Shown: one piece after another, positions 23,856 through 33,023 of the stretch
How the letters are laid out: the number at the start of each line of letters is the position of its first letter
Numbering within the stretch: position 1 is the stretch's first letter
Assembly (NCBI GenBank): GCA_017478965.1
Contig: JAFVCV010000005.1
Location: 1-64,000, forward strand
Length of the DNA: 64,000 nt
Source: Ruminococcus sp.
GTDB taxonomy: Bacteria; Bacillota; Clostridia; Oscillospirales; Ruminococcaceae
Direction of reading: 5' to 3'
Program-made: the position numbers and the translations under genes
Notes under the pieces: model-generated
Told to the model about the DNA's origin: nothing
The model's database searches: none
What the model saw: the letters and a program-made list of their open reading frames with translations, nothing else

Positions 23856-24986
23856 ATGGTATTTTTGGAAAATCTCAGATCCGAGCTGGAGGCCTGCCGG
23901 CCGATGATAAAAGACCTTTATGAGGCTTACGGCGTGGAGGGTCTTGGCGAGAAGATAGAGGAGCTTCATGAGAAGGCTGCGGAGCCGGGGTTCTGGGACG
24001 ACCCTGAGAAGTCGCAGGTAGTTTTGCAGCAGACCGGCGCTCTGGAGGGCAAGCTGGAAAGATATAACAAGTTTGTTTCCTCTGCTGACGACATCGAGGT
24101 CATGATCGAGATGGCGGGGGAAGAGGACGAAGAGACTCAGGCCGAGATGGTGGAGGAGATAAAGGCGGAGGTAGAAAAGCTCAGGTCCGGGCTGGAGGCT
24201 GCGGCGCTGGAGACTCTTCTCACCGGGGAATATGACAAGAACAACGCTTATCTCAATTTCCATGCCGGAGCCGGCGGCACAGAGGCGCAGGACTGGACGG
24301 AGATGCTCATACGTATGTACACCAAGTGGGCAGATGCTCACGGTTTCAAGGCCAAGACCCTGGACATTCTGGAGGGCGGCGACGCCGGGATAAAGAGCTG
24401 CTCCATGATAATCGAGGGGGAGAACGCTTACGGCTATCTGAAAAGCGAGTCGGGAATACACAGGCTCGTGCGCATCTCGCCCTTTGACAGCTCAGGCAGC
24501 AGGCACACCTCATTCTCGGCGGTGGAGGTCATGCCGGAGCTTGACGACAGCGTTGAGGTCGAGATAAAGCCGGAGGACTATGAGATGGAAGTATACCGTT
24601 CCAGCGGCGCCGGCGGACAGCACATCAACAAGACCTCATCGGCGGTCCGGATAATCCACAAGGCTACGGGGATAGTGACGGCCTGTCAGACCCAGCGCTC
24701 GCAGTTCCAGAACAAGGAATATGCACTGAAAATGCTGAAGGCCAAGCTGGTAGAGATCAAGGAGAGGGAGCATTTAGAGAAGATCGAGGACATTAAGGGC
24801 GTTCAGAAAGAGATAGCCTGGGGGTCCCAGATACGCTCCTATGTTTTCATGCCCTATACTCTGGTAAAGGACCTGAGGACCGGGTACGAATACAACAACG
24901 TCAAGGCCGTCATGGACGGGGACCTGGACGGTTTCATAAACGCTTACCTCAAAGCGCTGTCCACCGGACAGATCGAGAAAAACTGA
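23856..24986 (+). CDS. prfB: Peptide chain release factor 2
   Basis: ATG at 23856 (MVFLENLRSELEACRP) with GGGAG upstream; 376 residues. VRISPFDSSGSRHTSF contains the SPF tripeptide that reads UGA/UAA, and SSGAGGQHINKTSSAVRI contains the GGQ loop that triggers peptide release. GSQIRSYVFMPYTLVKDLRT completes the family pattern. Unlike most prfB genes, no in-frame UGA or CUUUGA shift site occurs near codon 25; the frame is continuous (GACCTTTATGAG at that position), so the autoregulatory +1 frameshift is absent. Confidence 0.95.
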   Translation: MVFLENLRSELEACRPMIKDLYEAYGVEGLGEKIEELHEKAAEPGFWDDPEKSQVVLQQTGALEGKLERYNKFVSSADDIEVMIEMAGEEDEETQAEMVEEIKAEVEKLRSGLEAAALETLLTGEYDKNNAYLNFHAGAGGTEAQDWTEMLIRMYTKWADAHGFKAKTLDILEGGDAGIKSCSMIIEGENAYGYLKSESGIHRLVRISPFDSSGSRHTSFSAVEVMPELDDSVEVEIKPEDYEMEVYRSSGAGGQHINKTSSAVRIIHKATGIVTACQTQRSQFQNKEYALKMLKAKLVEIKEREHLEKIEDIKGVQKEIAWGSQIRSYVFMPYTLVKDLRTGYEYNNVKAVMDGDLDGFINAYLKALSTGQIEKN

Positions 24987-24995
24987 TAACAGCTG

Positions 24996-25029
24996 CGCCC
25001 CGCAGGAAAATACTGCGGGGCGTTTTTTT
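24996..25029 (+). terminator. Terminator of prfB
   Basis: CGCCCCGCAG (24996-25005) pairs with CTGCGGGGCG (25013-25022), then TTTTTTT. Confidence 0.92.
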
Positions 25030-25037
25030 GTACTGTT

Positions 25038-25922
25038 TTACTTGATGGTCTTTTTCTTCGTCCTGGACCTGGCAGCAGGCACCGGCTTTTCTTCGGCAGC
25101 CTTGTCCTCAAAGATAGCGTCGTCAGGATCGCTCTCATAGGCGGCCAGCTCGGGATTAGTCTCTCCACGCTGGTCATAGTATGGCTGGATAACGTGTTTT
25201 CTGATGACCGGGTAGCAGTTGAAACAGCCCACAAAGATAATGAAAGTCAGGGGCCATATAGGTATCAGGATAAAAGTATACGGCATGAAAAGATACATCA
25301 CCATGACCACTATGAAGGTAGCCAGGAAGGTCCACACGCTCTCCTTTATGCCAAGGCTCACCAGGAACATGGAATTTTTCAGTATCTGTTTCATGTTAAG
25401 GTTTGTGGAGCACATCATCTGATAGATATAGAAGTGCATCAGCGTAAACAGCAGCACACAGGCAAGGCTGATGACAAAGGGTATATACATCATGCTGTTC
25501 TGCTCGGACTGGATCTTGTAGATAGGCAGTCCGATTATTATCCACAGAATAAAAACGGTGTCCACCGTTCCCATGATAAGGCCCTGTTTAAGGTTCTTTT
25601 TGAAGGCCTTCATAAAGTCGTGGCCAACGAAAGCGTGGCGCTCCTGTGAAAAGTTCCTGGCCACCCTGGTCGCAGCGGCAGTCGCAGGACCGGCTATGAC
25701 CGAAGGGACCGCCAGCAGCAGCCACACAAAGCTCTGGGTCGCCATGAGCATGACTATCATCACAAAAAGAGGCAGACAGAACAGAAAATAGAGAAAATTG
25801 AGCTCCATCAATTTCCACATATGCCTGCCGTAGATCTCCCAGAACTTGAAAAAGCCCTTCTTTTCATGGGGAGTTTTCAGCACCCCTCTGCCGGGGGTGT
25901 CATAATTGCCGAATAATGACAT
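25038..25922 (-). CDS. YesL/DUF624-family membrane protein
   Basis: A 294-residue protein with about five membrane helices. FFKFWEIYGRHMWKLMELNF near the N-terminus and PATAAATRVARNFSQERHAF followed by DFMKAFKKNLKQGLIMG are typical of YesL-like proteins, often linked to carbohydrate transport loci. The C-terminus is a charged tail ending RSRTKKKTIK. It faces prfB convergently. Role unknown. Confidence 0.75.
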   Translation of the reverse strand: MSLFGNYDTPGRGVLKTPHEKKGFFKFWEIYGRHMWKLMELNFLYFLFCLPLFVMIVMLMATQSFVWLLLAVPSVIAGPATAAATRVARNFSQERHAFVGHDFMKAFKKNLKQGLIMGTVDTVFILWIIIGLPIYKIQSEQNSMMYIPFVISLACVLLFTLMHFYIYQMMCSTNLNMKQILKNSMFLVSLGIKESVWTFLATFIVVMVMYLFMPYTFILIPIWPLTFIIFVGCFNCYPVIRKHVIQPYYDQRGETNPELAAYESDPDDAIFEDKAAEEKPVPAARSRTKKKTIK

Positions 25923-25987
25923 CAGTAAACCACCTATCCAATACCTGTATTTTTAACATGACCGCCTTTTCATATCCTCCCGGTCCC

Positions 25988-26599
25988 TCAGAAAAATCTG
26001 TCCGCAAAAAGCTCGCCGCATAGCACATCGGCGCCGGCGGCCACTGCCAGAACGGCCTCCAGAACCAGGAACTTTGCTAAATAAAGCTTCATATTCTCCC
26101 GCAGGCCCCGGCAGTCCCCATCCGCAAGGGTCATCCTGAGATAAGCCCCCGACAGGGCCGCCGCTTCCCTTGCACCCAGGCACAGGGCCGCAGAAGAGAT
26201 CATGCAGCCGGGAACTGTCAGTCCCGCCGCATAGGGCAGCAGCTCTCTGCCGCCGGCGGAGTAAATTCCGCTGAGGGAAAGGCCGATGCCCATGCCCCTG
26301 AACGTAAGCACCGCCGCCTGGAACGGCAGTCCCACAGGACACATACCCAGAAGCATTATGCCCGTCAGCAGCACCGTAGTCCCGGCCATAGACCTGAGCA
26401 GTATCTGCCCACGGTCGCCCCCGGGGTCAGGCGCCGCCGTTATGAACTGCGGGCCGCCGCCGCTGCGGCAAAAGCTCACGGTCCCAAGAACGACTCCGAT
26501 GAGCAGAGCGCCCCACAAAAAAGCGAAAAAGCCGCTGCTGTAAGCGCCCTCGGGCCGCTCATTTCCGTCCTCAAAAAAGCTTGTCCGACTTTCCAGCAT
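25988..26599 (-). CDS. SpoIIM-like membrane protein
   Basis: A 203-residue protein with about five hydrophobic segments. The middle (GMCPVGLPFQAAVLTFRGMG) and the ~200-residue length fit stage II sporulation protein M, part of the DMP peptidoglycan-remodelling complex of engulfment. TGAGGTGATATT precedes the ATG. The match is by layout and a short motif only. Together with gpr it hints at retained sporulation genes. Confidence 0.55.
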   Translation of the reverse strand: MLESRTSFFEDGNERPEGAYSSGFFAFLWGALLIGVVLGTVSFCRSGGGPQFITAAPDPGGDRGQILLRSMAGTTVLLTGIMLLGMCPVGLPFQAAVLTFRGMGIGLSLSGIYSAGGRELLPYAAGLTVPGCMISSAALCLGAREAAALSGAYLRMTLADGDCRGLRENMKLYLAKFLVLEAVLAVAAGADVLCGELFADRFF

Positions 26600-26653
26600 A
26601 ATATCACCTCACAAGATATTATGCCGGCAAAAGGCCGGTTATTACAATTTATC

Positions 26654-27454
26654 CTATTCAGCCAGCTCGTAGGCCCTTTTGGTGCAGGCCTTGCAGCATT
26701 CCTCTACGGCTTTGTCAAGGCCGTTGGCTCTGAGCTGTTCAAGGCCGGCAATAGTCGTGCCGCCCTTGGAGGAGACCATGGAGATCAGCTCATCAATGGT
26801 CCTGCCGCTGTCAGTTATCATCTTCGCTGAGCCTATGAGGGACTTGGCAAAGAGGTCCACGGCGACCTTTTCCTCTATCCCCACGCTCACGGCGTATCTG
26901 ATAAAGGACTGGGCATAGAGATAGATGAATGCGGGAGAGGAGCCGTTTATGGCGATTATCTCCTTCATCCTGTCCTTGGGGATAACTGCATATATCCCGC
27001 AGGAGCCGAAGATGCTGCACACAAGGCCGAACTCCTCATCGGTAACAGACTCAGATCTGGAAAGAGCAGTAGCGCCCTCGCCCAAGAGCAGGGGGGTGTT
27101 TGGCATTACCATAACGACCTTTGCGCCGCTGATAGTCCTCTGTGCGATATACTCATCAGTGATCCCGGCACATATGGAAACGATGACCGTATCCGGGCGG
27201 ACGCTGTCCTTTATCTCAGCAAGAACCCCGTCGAGCTGCTGGGGCTTGACGGCGAGAAATACATATCCGCACTTTTCGGTCACTTCACTGCCGCTCATGC
27301 AGCTGACTACCCCAAGCTCAGAGAGCCTTTCCATGGCCGGAGCATAGGGGTCATAGGCATGGAGCCTGATGCTGCTGCCTATGCTGCTGCCAGCCACGCC
27401 CTTCATGATGGCATGGCCCATATTACCTGCGCCGATAAAACCTACGTTAGTCAT
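26654..27454 (-). CDS. proC: Pyrroline-5-carboxylate reductase
   Basis: A 266-residue protein. VGFIGAGNMGHAIMKG is the NAD(P)-binding Rossmann start, VFLAVKPQQLDGVL and VMPNTPLLLGEGATAL are conserved, and the C-terminal SSPAFIYLYAQSF and SKGGTTIAGLEQL form the dimerisation/active-site region. It reduces pyrroline-5-carboxylate to proline in the cytoplasm. AAGAAGG precedes the start. Single gene. Confidence 0.95.
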   Translation of the reverse strand: MTNVGFIGAGNMGHAIMKGVAGSSIGSSIRLHAYDPYAPAMERLSELGVVSCMSGSEVTEKCGYVFLAVKPQQLDGVLAEIKDSVRPDTVIVSICAGITDEYIAQRTISGAKVVMVMPNTPLLLGEGATALSRSESVTDEEFGLVCSIFGSCGIYAVIPKDRMKEIIAINGSSPAFIYLYAQSFIRYAVSVGIEEKVAVDLFAKSLIGSAKMITDSGRTIDELISMVSSKGGTTIAGLEQLRANGLDKAVEECCKACTKRAYELAE

Positions 27455-27629
27455 TTTATAAAACCTTCTTTTTCAAACTTTCAGTTCACCCGCCGCCAAA
27501 AGACCGCAGCGGCAAGGTCATACTATCTAATAATTATACACTATTTTCCTGCTCATTTCAAGAGCCGGCATTATTATTTCGCTTATTTTTCACATTCTTA
27601 CATTTTTTCGCTCCTGACGGCAGAGCAAA

Positions 27630-27657
27630 GGCGGCCGGAATAAGCTTTCCGGCCGCC
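27630..27657 (-). terminator. Hairpin downstream of the dockerin hydrolase
   Basis: GGCGGCCGGAA (27630-27640) pairs with TTCCGGCCGCC (27647-27657), 6-nt loop; only TTTG follows on the minus strand. Confidence 0.6.
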
Positions 27658-27725
27658 CTGCGTCTTCATAATTCTTCCCGGGCCTGGCCCGTATATAAAC
27701 TTCCTCCTTCGCAGAGGTATGTTAT

Positions 27726-29489
27726 CTAACTGTTGCTGACAGCCTCCAGTATAATGAGCGCATCCACCACATCGGCCCGGCCGTCGCCGTTCACGTCGGC
27801 TTTTTTAAGGCTCTCCCCCGTAAGGCTCCCGGTCCCGGCGGTATGGTTCAGTATAAGCAGAGCGTCCACCACGCTTACCAGCCCGTCATTATCTATATCG
27901 TATGGCATTCCCTGTTCAGCCTTGCCCCTGGTAACTTCCACCGTATAGGTCCTGACTGTCCCCGCAGGCGAGGTGCAGACCACCTTTATGGTATTGACGC
28001 CCTCTTCAAGACTGTGTACCCCGTAGCCTAAAACAGACGCTTCATAGCTCTCCGACCAGGCGACTATCTCGATCTTGTCAACTGAGGCAGGCACCGATGC
28101 GGTATAGCGGGTGGTGTACCTGTTAAAGCTCTGGTCCATCTGCACTCCCTTGATGCTCAGGCTCTCCAGATGATCGTTATTGTCAAAGACCGAGTCGGGC
28201 TTCGGGCAAAGCTGCTCCGGCATATTGTCATAGACCGGTATCTTGAAGGCCATTGCGGTGGCCAGGATATCGTCACTGTAGGCGTTTATCAGGCTCATGG
28301 CCTCGTTGGCCTGTCCGAAAACGCAGGTCATATACTGATGGGCAAAATACCCGTTCCCGCCGTCTATCATATCGAATTTTTGCAGATAAAGCGTATCCTG
28401 CTCCTTGGTGATATAGCCTGTCCCAAGGAAAATTGAACCGCCGATTATGGACTTATACTGGTTGGTCCAGGGAAGAAGATAGTCCGGATCGTAGGTAGCG
28501 GCGTATCTGCATCCCATCTCGGGAGCGGTCATCGTGGCGGTGGCAAAGGCCTGCACATCAAAAAAGTTAAAATAGTTCTCCCAGCCCCTTACGGTGCCAA
28601 GGGACTGCGGTGCCCCGTAAACGCCCTGCTCGTTGCGGCAGCGTGACGCCAGATGATACGGCGACACCCCCGAAAGCTCTGCGGCCTCCATAAAGGTCTG
28701 CGCATAGCTCTTCACCTCACCGGTGTCGGGGCAGGTATAGTAGCCGCTCATAAAAGTCCCGTCAAGTATGGTCCTTACGCCCTCTATGGTCTGATAGGCA
28801 GGCTCATAGGACAGATCCTCGAACATGAATATATAGCTGTCCGTCAGGAAATTGCGGGGGTCCATATAATGCTTGATTATCCCCTCAGAGGCCGCCACCC
28901 AGCTGCCGTCAAGGCCGTACCAGGTGCCGGTGGAATAGTCATAGGCGCCCCTTTCCATGGATTTCCAGGAATCAGGAGCCTCGGCATGGACCAGATTTCT
29001 GCCGATGACACATTCCTCCGCCACGGCCCTGTCCCAGTCGATTCCCAGGTGCTGAGCGTTGAACACCCAGCTGGGGTGCTGTCTGTGCAGCTCCCTCAGA
29101 TATGGCTTATAGCTCTCCGGAAAGCCCTGACTGTCCAGATAAGCCTCGAAATCAGCCCCGGCGTCATAGCTGTCAAAGCCGGTCCCGGCGGCCGTGGGGG
29201 CGACCGAAAGATATTCGTTGTATACATAACCGTGGGTGGAGCCTGCCTGCACTTCATACCACAGGTCCCCCCACCAGTCCCTTTTTTCACCAATTATCAC
29301 TGCCTCGTCGCCGTAGCCCATGCTGTCTATCTCAGCATTATAGCTCCCGGCGTCAGAACGTATGCTTATGTAGCCGTAGATACATGAACCGACCTTTGTC
29401 TCGTAAGCCGCCGCAGGTAATGTCCCCGCAGAGGTCCCCAGCATTATAGCTGCCGCCGACAGTATGGCCGCAGTTTTCCTGAACAGCAA
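27726..29489 (-). CDS. Secreted cell-wall hydrolase with SH3 and dockerin domains
   Basis: A 587-residue protein. Signal peptide 1-28; bacterial SH3 domain (about 30-95, ISIRSDAGSYNAEI...THGYVYNEYLS); a glucosaminidase/LytG-like region (about 110-430) including SGVSPYHLASRCRNEQGVYG; a cadherin-like beta-sandwich (about 440-525); and a type I dockerin at the C-terminus with two calcium loops, DIDNDGLVSVVDALLIL and DVNGDGRADVVDALIIL. It likely cleaves peptidoglycan while being docked to a cohesin protein such as the one at 30128. A peptidoglycan hydrolase as a cellulosome passenger is unusual. Confidence 0.8.
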   Translation of the reverse strand: MLFRKTAAILSAAAIMLGTSAGTLPAAAYETKVGSCIYGYISIRSDAGSYNAEIDSMGYGDEAVIIGEKRDWWGDLWYEVQAGSTHGYVYNEYLSVAPTAAGTGFDSYDAGADFEAYLDSQGFPESYKPYLRELHRQHPSWVFNAQHLGIDWDRAVAEECVIGRNLVHAEAPDSWKSMERGAYDYSTGTWYGLDGSWVAASEGIIKHYMDPRNFLTDSYIFMFEDLSYEPAYQTIEGVRTILDGTFMSGYYTCPDTGEVKSYAQTFMEAAELSGVSPYHLASRCRNEQGVYGAPQSLGTVRGWENYFNFFDVQAFATATMTAPEMGCRYAATYDPDYLLPWTNQYKSIIGGSIFLGTGYITKEQDTLYLQKFDMIDGGNGYFAHQYMTCVFGQANEAMSLINAYSDDILATAMAFKIPVYDNMPEQLCPKPDSVFDNNDHLESLSIKGVQMDQSFNRYTTRYTASVPASVDKIEIVAWSESYEASVLGYGVHSLEEGVNTIKVVCTSPAGTVRTYTVEVTRGKAEQGMPYDIDNDGLVSVVDALLILNHTAGTGSLTGESLKKADVNGDGRADVVDALIILEAVSNS

Positions 29490-29872
29490 ATCTGTACACC
29501 TCCGAATGTAAAACGTTATCTTTCACCCGGGCGAAATACACTGCTTTTGTATATTTTTATCGCTGTTCCGCCCTTTTCTCTCCAAATGGTAAGGTTATTA
29601 TATATCAAAATTTTTAGTATGTCAAGAGGATTTTTGTCAAAAAATACTGATTTTCGGTCAGGAGCAAATTAATAAAAAGTTTACAGCCCTGTTTTGCGGA
29701 TTTTTTAGTCCATTAAACGTTTAAGGCAAAAGCTGAAAATTACAATTTGGTTACAGAAAAAGCCCGAAATAAATACTTTTCAGGCTTTCCCTGGAAAAGA
29801 AAGTATGTTCTAGGGTGCTTTTTTTATCAATATCTTACAAAAATCCGGGCGGTTTTTTAAATAGATTAACTA
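29490..29872. other. A+T-rich gap between divergent surface genes
   Basis: About 380 bp without a gene. A weak hairpin (AAGCCCGAAA...TTTTCAGGCTT) lies near 29758-29788. Otherwise nothing recognised. Confidence 0.4.
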
Positions 29873-29902
29873 TTGACAGGGCCGCTTTCAGAGTGTTACA
29901 AT
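29873..29902 (+). promoter_or_regulatory. Promoter of the cohesin surface protein gene
   Basis: TTGACA (29873-29878), 18-bp spacer, TACAAT (29897-29902). The implied leader to the ATG at 30128 is about 215 nt. Confidence 0.65.
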
Positions 29903-30127
29903 CTATTTACCGAGTGTAACTGCAATGTAATAATTGCGCCCTTTTGACGAAGTCAGGGGCCGGTAAAAAACAGACGAACACGGCCTTCACAGGGCAGAGA
30001 GAAAAACAGGCGCCTGCGGAAGGTCTTGACAAAGACCGTGTAAAAATAAAGACCGTTATGGATGACGAGAGGATCAAAGAGGGCGCTCAGGGAAAAGATG
30101 GGCGCTTTCGGAAAGGAAGTATTAGCT

Positions 30128-32005
30128 ATGGGCAAGAAGATACTTAAAACAAGCAAAGCAGCTACAGCACTGTCTACAGCAGTATTGATAGCAGGTTCAC
30201 CTATACTTGCAGCTGTTCACGCAGCGGGTACCAATGATTTTACCCTGACTGCCGATACATACGATGTGAAGGCCGGCGACGTCGTGAACGTTAAGGTCGG
30301 CTTCAGTCCTGACACTGAGGGCGCAGCCGGGTTCACCCTGCTGCTGCATTACGACCCTGAGGAGGTCGAGGTCTATGTACCTGCGGCCGGAGACCCCAAG
30401 TTCAATGTGGGCAGCGATTTTTCAGTGATAACCAACTACGGCGGCACTGAGGGCGTTGTGAAGATAGTGGGCGCTAATCTCAGCAGCTCCAATATCCGCA
30501 ATGCTACTGACATCGCACTGGCTCAGTTCACCGTGCTCGACGGCGCAGAGGGCGACATTGATTACTGGCTGGAAGTCGATACCATCGTTTCCTGGGACGG
30601 AAATGGCTACGTGAAGGCGCCTTACACCGCACCAGGTGCGGACAAGCCTTTGTCGATCGACGTTGAGGGCGTAAAGACCACGTCACAGACGGCCCCTGAG
30701 ACTACAACCACAAAGGAAGAAACTACCACTACGACTACTACGGTCAAAGAGACCGAGACCACTACTACCACTGCTCCGGCAGAAACTGTAACGACTACTA
30801 CGCCCACAGAGACTGCGGCTCCCGCACCGGAAACGACCACTGAGGAGCAGACCGCTACGGTGACGGAGACTTCCGCTGCTGCCGAGACTTCACAGACCGT
30901 TTCCGAGGTCCCTGTCAGCGTGACAGAGACCGAGAAGGTCACTGAGGAAGAGCCTGAGGACGGCGCTGATGACGATGCGCTCTACAGTTTCAGCGGAAAG
31001 CTGGAGGAGGGTCAGACCGCTCAGTTCGGCATGGATATCTATGATTATATCCCCGACAGGAGCAAAAAGTACGACATAAAGTTCGGCTTCGAGACCACCG
31101 GTTACATGAGCGGCGGCGTCGGCACCTCTGTGAACGGCGAGTGGACCGTTCAGACAGCTGTTCAGGAAAGTGCAGGCAAGGGTACCTGGGTGTTCAGGAA
31201 CTATGATCTGGAGCCTAGCAGCAGCATGGTCTATATGCAGGTCTACCACCTGGCAGAGAATGCTGAGTTCAGGATAACCTCTGTTGAAGTAGTGCCGGCT
31301 AAGGGCAGCCAGGATGAGTGGTACTATTACGAAGACGGCGATAATAACGATAACAGTCAGGAGCCTGAGGAGAGCGTGACAACTACCGTCACCGAAGCTC
31401 CGGCCGTCACTGAAAAGCCCGCAGAGGTCACTTCCGCTGCACAGGAGGTCACAGAGACAGTCACCACCAGACCCGCAGAGCAGGCGCCTGTGGCAGACAC
31501 CTCAAAGGCTGCTGAGATAGCAGTTAAGCCTGTGGAGACTGAGAAGTTCGACCCGGACAAGAATTATGTGGTAACAAAGCCCGAAGTGGCTGCGGCTGCT
31601 GACAGCAGCGAGAGCAAGAGCGAAGAGGTCCCCTCTTCAGTTCCTGAGAAAAGTGCGGACAGCCAGCCTGACAGTTCGGTCAGCGACAGCGTTTCTTCAT
31701 CGGCCGGCGATAACAACAGCATCGCAGGCGACCAGAATTCTTCCGCAGCTGCACCGGTCAGCAGCGACAGCTCCAGCAGCAGCGCAGCCGGCACCGGCAG
31801 TGACAGCAGCAAGACTACTCCCGAGAAGGTACTCAATACCGTCAACAGCGCCAATGAGCAGGCAAACAAGAACCCTAACACCGGTTCTGAGAACAGCGGC
31901 CTGAAGGCCTTCCGCCTGATGTTCATGGCAGCAGCGCTGGAAGTCATCTACACGCTGTTCGCAACCGTATACAACAAGGTATCAGGCAAAAAAGACGTAA
32001 AATAA
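30128..32005 (+). CDS. Cohesin-bearing cell-surface anchoring protein
   Basis: ATG at 30128 (MGKKILKTSKAATALS) follows AAAGGAAGT; 625 residues. Signal peptide to about 33; one cohesin domain (about 36-175: FTLTADTYDVKAGDVVNVKV, GAAGFTLLLHYDPEEVEVY, DIALAQFTVLDG); Thr-rich linker (about 178-270); a second beta-rich module (about 285-400, YSFSGKLEEGQTAQFGMDI) of unknown type, possibly carbohydrate-binding; a Ser/Pro/Val-rich linker; and a C-terminal sorting signal NPNTG plus hydrophobic helix and KK tail. It would anchor dockerin proteins to the wall. NPNTG is a variant of the LPXTG sortase motif. Confidence 0.85.
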   Translation: MGKKILKTSKAATALSTAVLIAGSPILAAVHAAGTNDFTLTADTYDVKAGDVVNVKVGFSPDTEGAAGFTLLLHYDPEEVEVYVPAAGDPKFNVGSDFSVITNYGGTEGVVKIVGANLSSSNIRNATDIALAQFTVLDGAEGDIDYWLEVDTIVSWDGNGYVKAPYTAPGADKPLSIDVEGVKTTSQTAPETTTTKEETTTTTTTVKETETTTTTAPAETVTTTTPTETAAPAPETTTEEQTATVTETSAAAETSQTVSEVPVSVTETEKVTEEEPEDGADDDALYSFSGKLEEGQTAQFGMDIYDYIPDRSKKYDIKFGFETTGYMSGGVGTSVNGEWTVQTAVQESAGKGTWVFRNYDLEPSSSMVYMQVYHLAENAEFRITSVEVVPAKGSQDEWYYYEDGDNNDNSQEPEESVTTTVTEAPAVTEKPAEVTSAAQEVTETVTTRPAEQAPVADTSKAAEIAVKPVETEKFDPDKNYVVTKPEVAAAADSSESKSEEVPSSVPEKSADSQPDSSVSDSVSSSAGDNNSIAGDQNSSAAAPVSSDSSSSSAAGTGSDSSKTTPEKVLNTVNSANEQANKNPNTGSENSGLKAFRLMFMAAALEVIYTLFATVYNKVSGKKDVK

Positions 32006-32027
32006 CAACTCCTTTATTCTGATGAGA

Positions 32028-32070
32028 CATTTCCCCGCTGACTTTACTAGGGCGGGGAAATGTTTTGTTT
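32028..32070 (+). terminator. Terminator of the cohesin protein gene
   Basis: CATTTCCCCGC (32028-32038) pairs with GCGGGGAAATG (32052-32062), then TTTTGTTTT. Confidence 0.85.
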
Positions 32071-32074
32071 TCTA

Positions 32075-32104
32075 TTGACAAAATAACGGTTGGTGTGATA
32101 TAAT
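32075..32104 (+). promoter_or_regulatory. Promoter of the zinc-ribbon protein gene
   Basis: TTGACA (32075-32080), 18-bp spacer, TATAAT (32099-32104). Confidence 0.8.
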
Positions 32105-32140
32105 CGTTTATGTAGAATAACCGTGAAGGGAGGGGCTTTT

Positions 32141-32959
32141 ATGAAATGTCCCAAATGCGGTGCGGCCGTGGGGGACCACGATGTGGTGTGCCCTAAGTGC
32201 GGCGCCGAGCTTTTTATAGATACGGCCCTGGCTGAAAAGATATTTACCAAGAAAAAGACTGAGTTCCCCGAGCCGGAGCCTGTTCAGTCAAAAAAAGCCG
32301 CCAGGGGCGGCGGCGGGCTTGCACTGAAAAAGCCGGAGCTGGATATGGGAAAGCTCAGGATAATACTCATTGCCGTGCTGAGCGTCATCGCCGTGGTGCT
32401 CATTGTGCTGATAATTATTTCGATGATAGGGGCAAAGGGCGAAAAGCTAGCCAGGAGAGCCTCTGACTTCATCGGGGCGGACTACATGGTGGCGGAGAAC
32501 AAGATAGACGCTAAGCTTAAAATGGAAAGCGCCTACAAAGGTCTGACTGCGGTGGCGGAGTATGACAGGATAGCCGAGGCCGATGACAATGTGAGGGTAG
32601 ACGGCGTGACTTATCCGGAATGGGCCGTGCTCTTCACCCTGGACGATGAGGAGAGGATAACCTCCGTCCGCTACTGCGATTTCGGCGGGCTGAAAAAGGA
32701 TATCAGGGGCGTCAAGAAGAAGTTCACCGTGAATATGGATAAGTACAATAAAGGGGACAGTAAGTCCGCCATAGACAAAGAGCTGGACATGGACCCCTAC
32801 AGCATCACATACACCAAGGACACCATGAGCTGCATTTACAGATACTGGTACGAGAACGACAGCGGCGACGAACAGCCCGTGGTGCTTTATGTCAATTATG
32901 ACAACGACAGCAAGTTTGTGAATTATTCATCTGTGATGGTATATCACCAGTATATGTAA
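32141..32959 (+). CDS. Zinc-ribbon single-pass membrane protein
   Basis: ATG at 32141 (MKCPKCGAAVGDHDVVCPKC) with AAGGGAGGGG upstream; 272 residues. An N-terminal zinc ribbon with two CPKCG knuckles is followed by a linker, one strong membrane helix (about 75-100), and an extracellular C-terminal domain (about 105-272) of mixed alpha/beta type without recognised family. The plan, cytosolic ribbon/helix/external domain, is common in clostridial envelope proteins of unknown role. Confidence 0.7.
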   Translation: MKCPKCGAAVGDHDVVCPKCGAELFIDTALAEKIFTKKKTEFPEPEPVQSKKAARGGGGLALKKPELDMGKLRIILIAVLSVIAVVLIVLIIISMIGAKGEKLARRASDFIGADYMVAENKIDAKLKMESAYKGLTAVAEYDRIAEADDNVRVDGVTYPEWAVLFTLDDEERITSVRYCDFGGLKKDIRGVKKKFTVNMDKYNKGDSKSAIDKELDMDPYSITYTKDTMSCIYRYWYENDSGDEQPVVLYVNYDNDSKFVNYSSVMVYHQYM

Positions 32960-32961
32960 AA

Positions 32962-32997
32962 AAAGCTCCCCGGCCTGTGCGGTCGGGGAGTTTTTGG
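32962..32997. terminator. Terminator between convergent genes
   Basis: GCTCCCCGGCC and GGTCGGGGAG form a hairpin with T-runs on both strands, serving the zinc-ribbon gene and the LCP gene. Confidence 0.85.
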
Positions 32998-33023
32998 GTA
33001 TCAGCAGCTATATGAGCTTACTG

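Noticed and set aside
30622..31947. Long Val/Ser/Thr-rich reading frames opposite the cohesin protein gene
   Set aside because: They mirror the low-complexity Thr- and Ser-rich linkers of the plus-strand gene and lack ribosome-binding sites.
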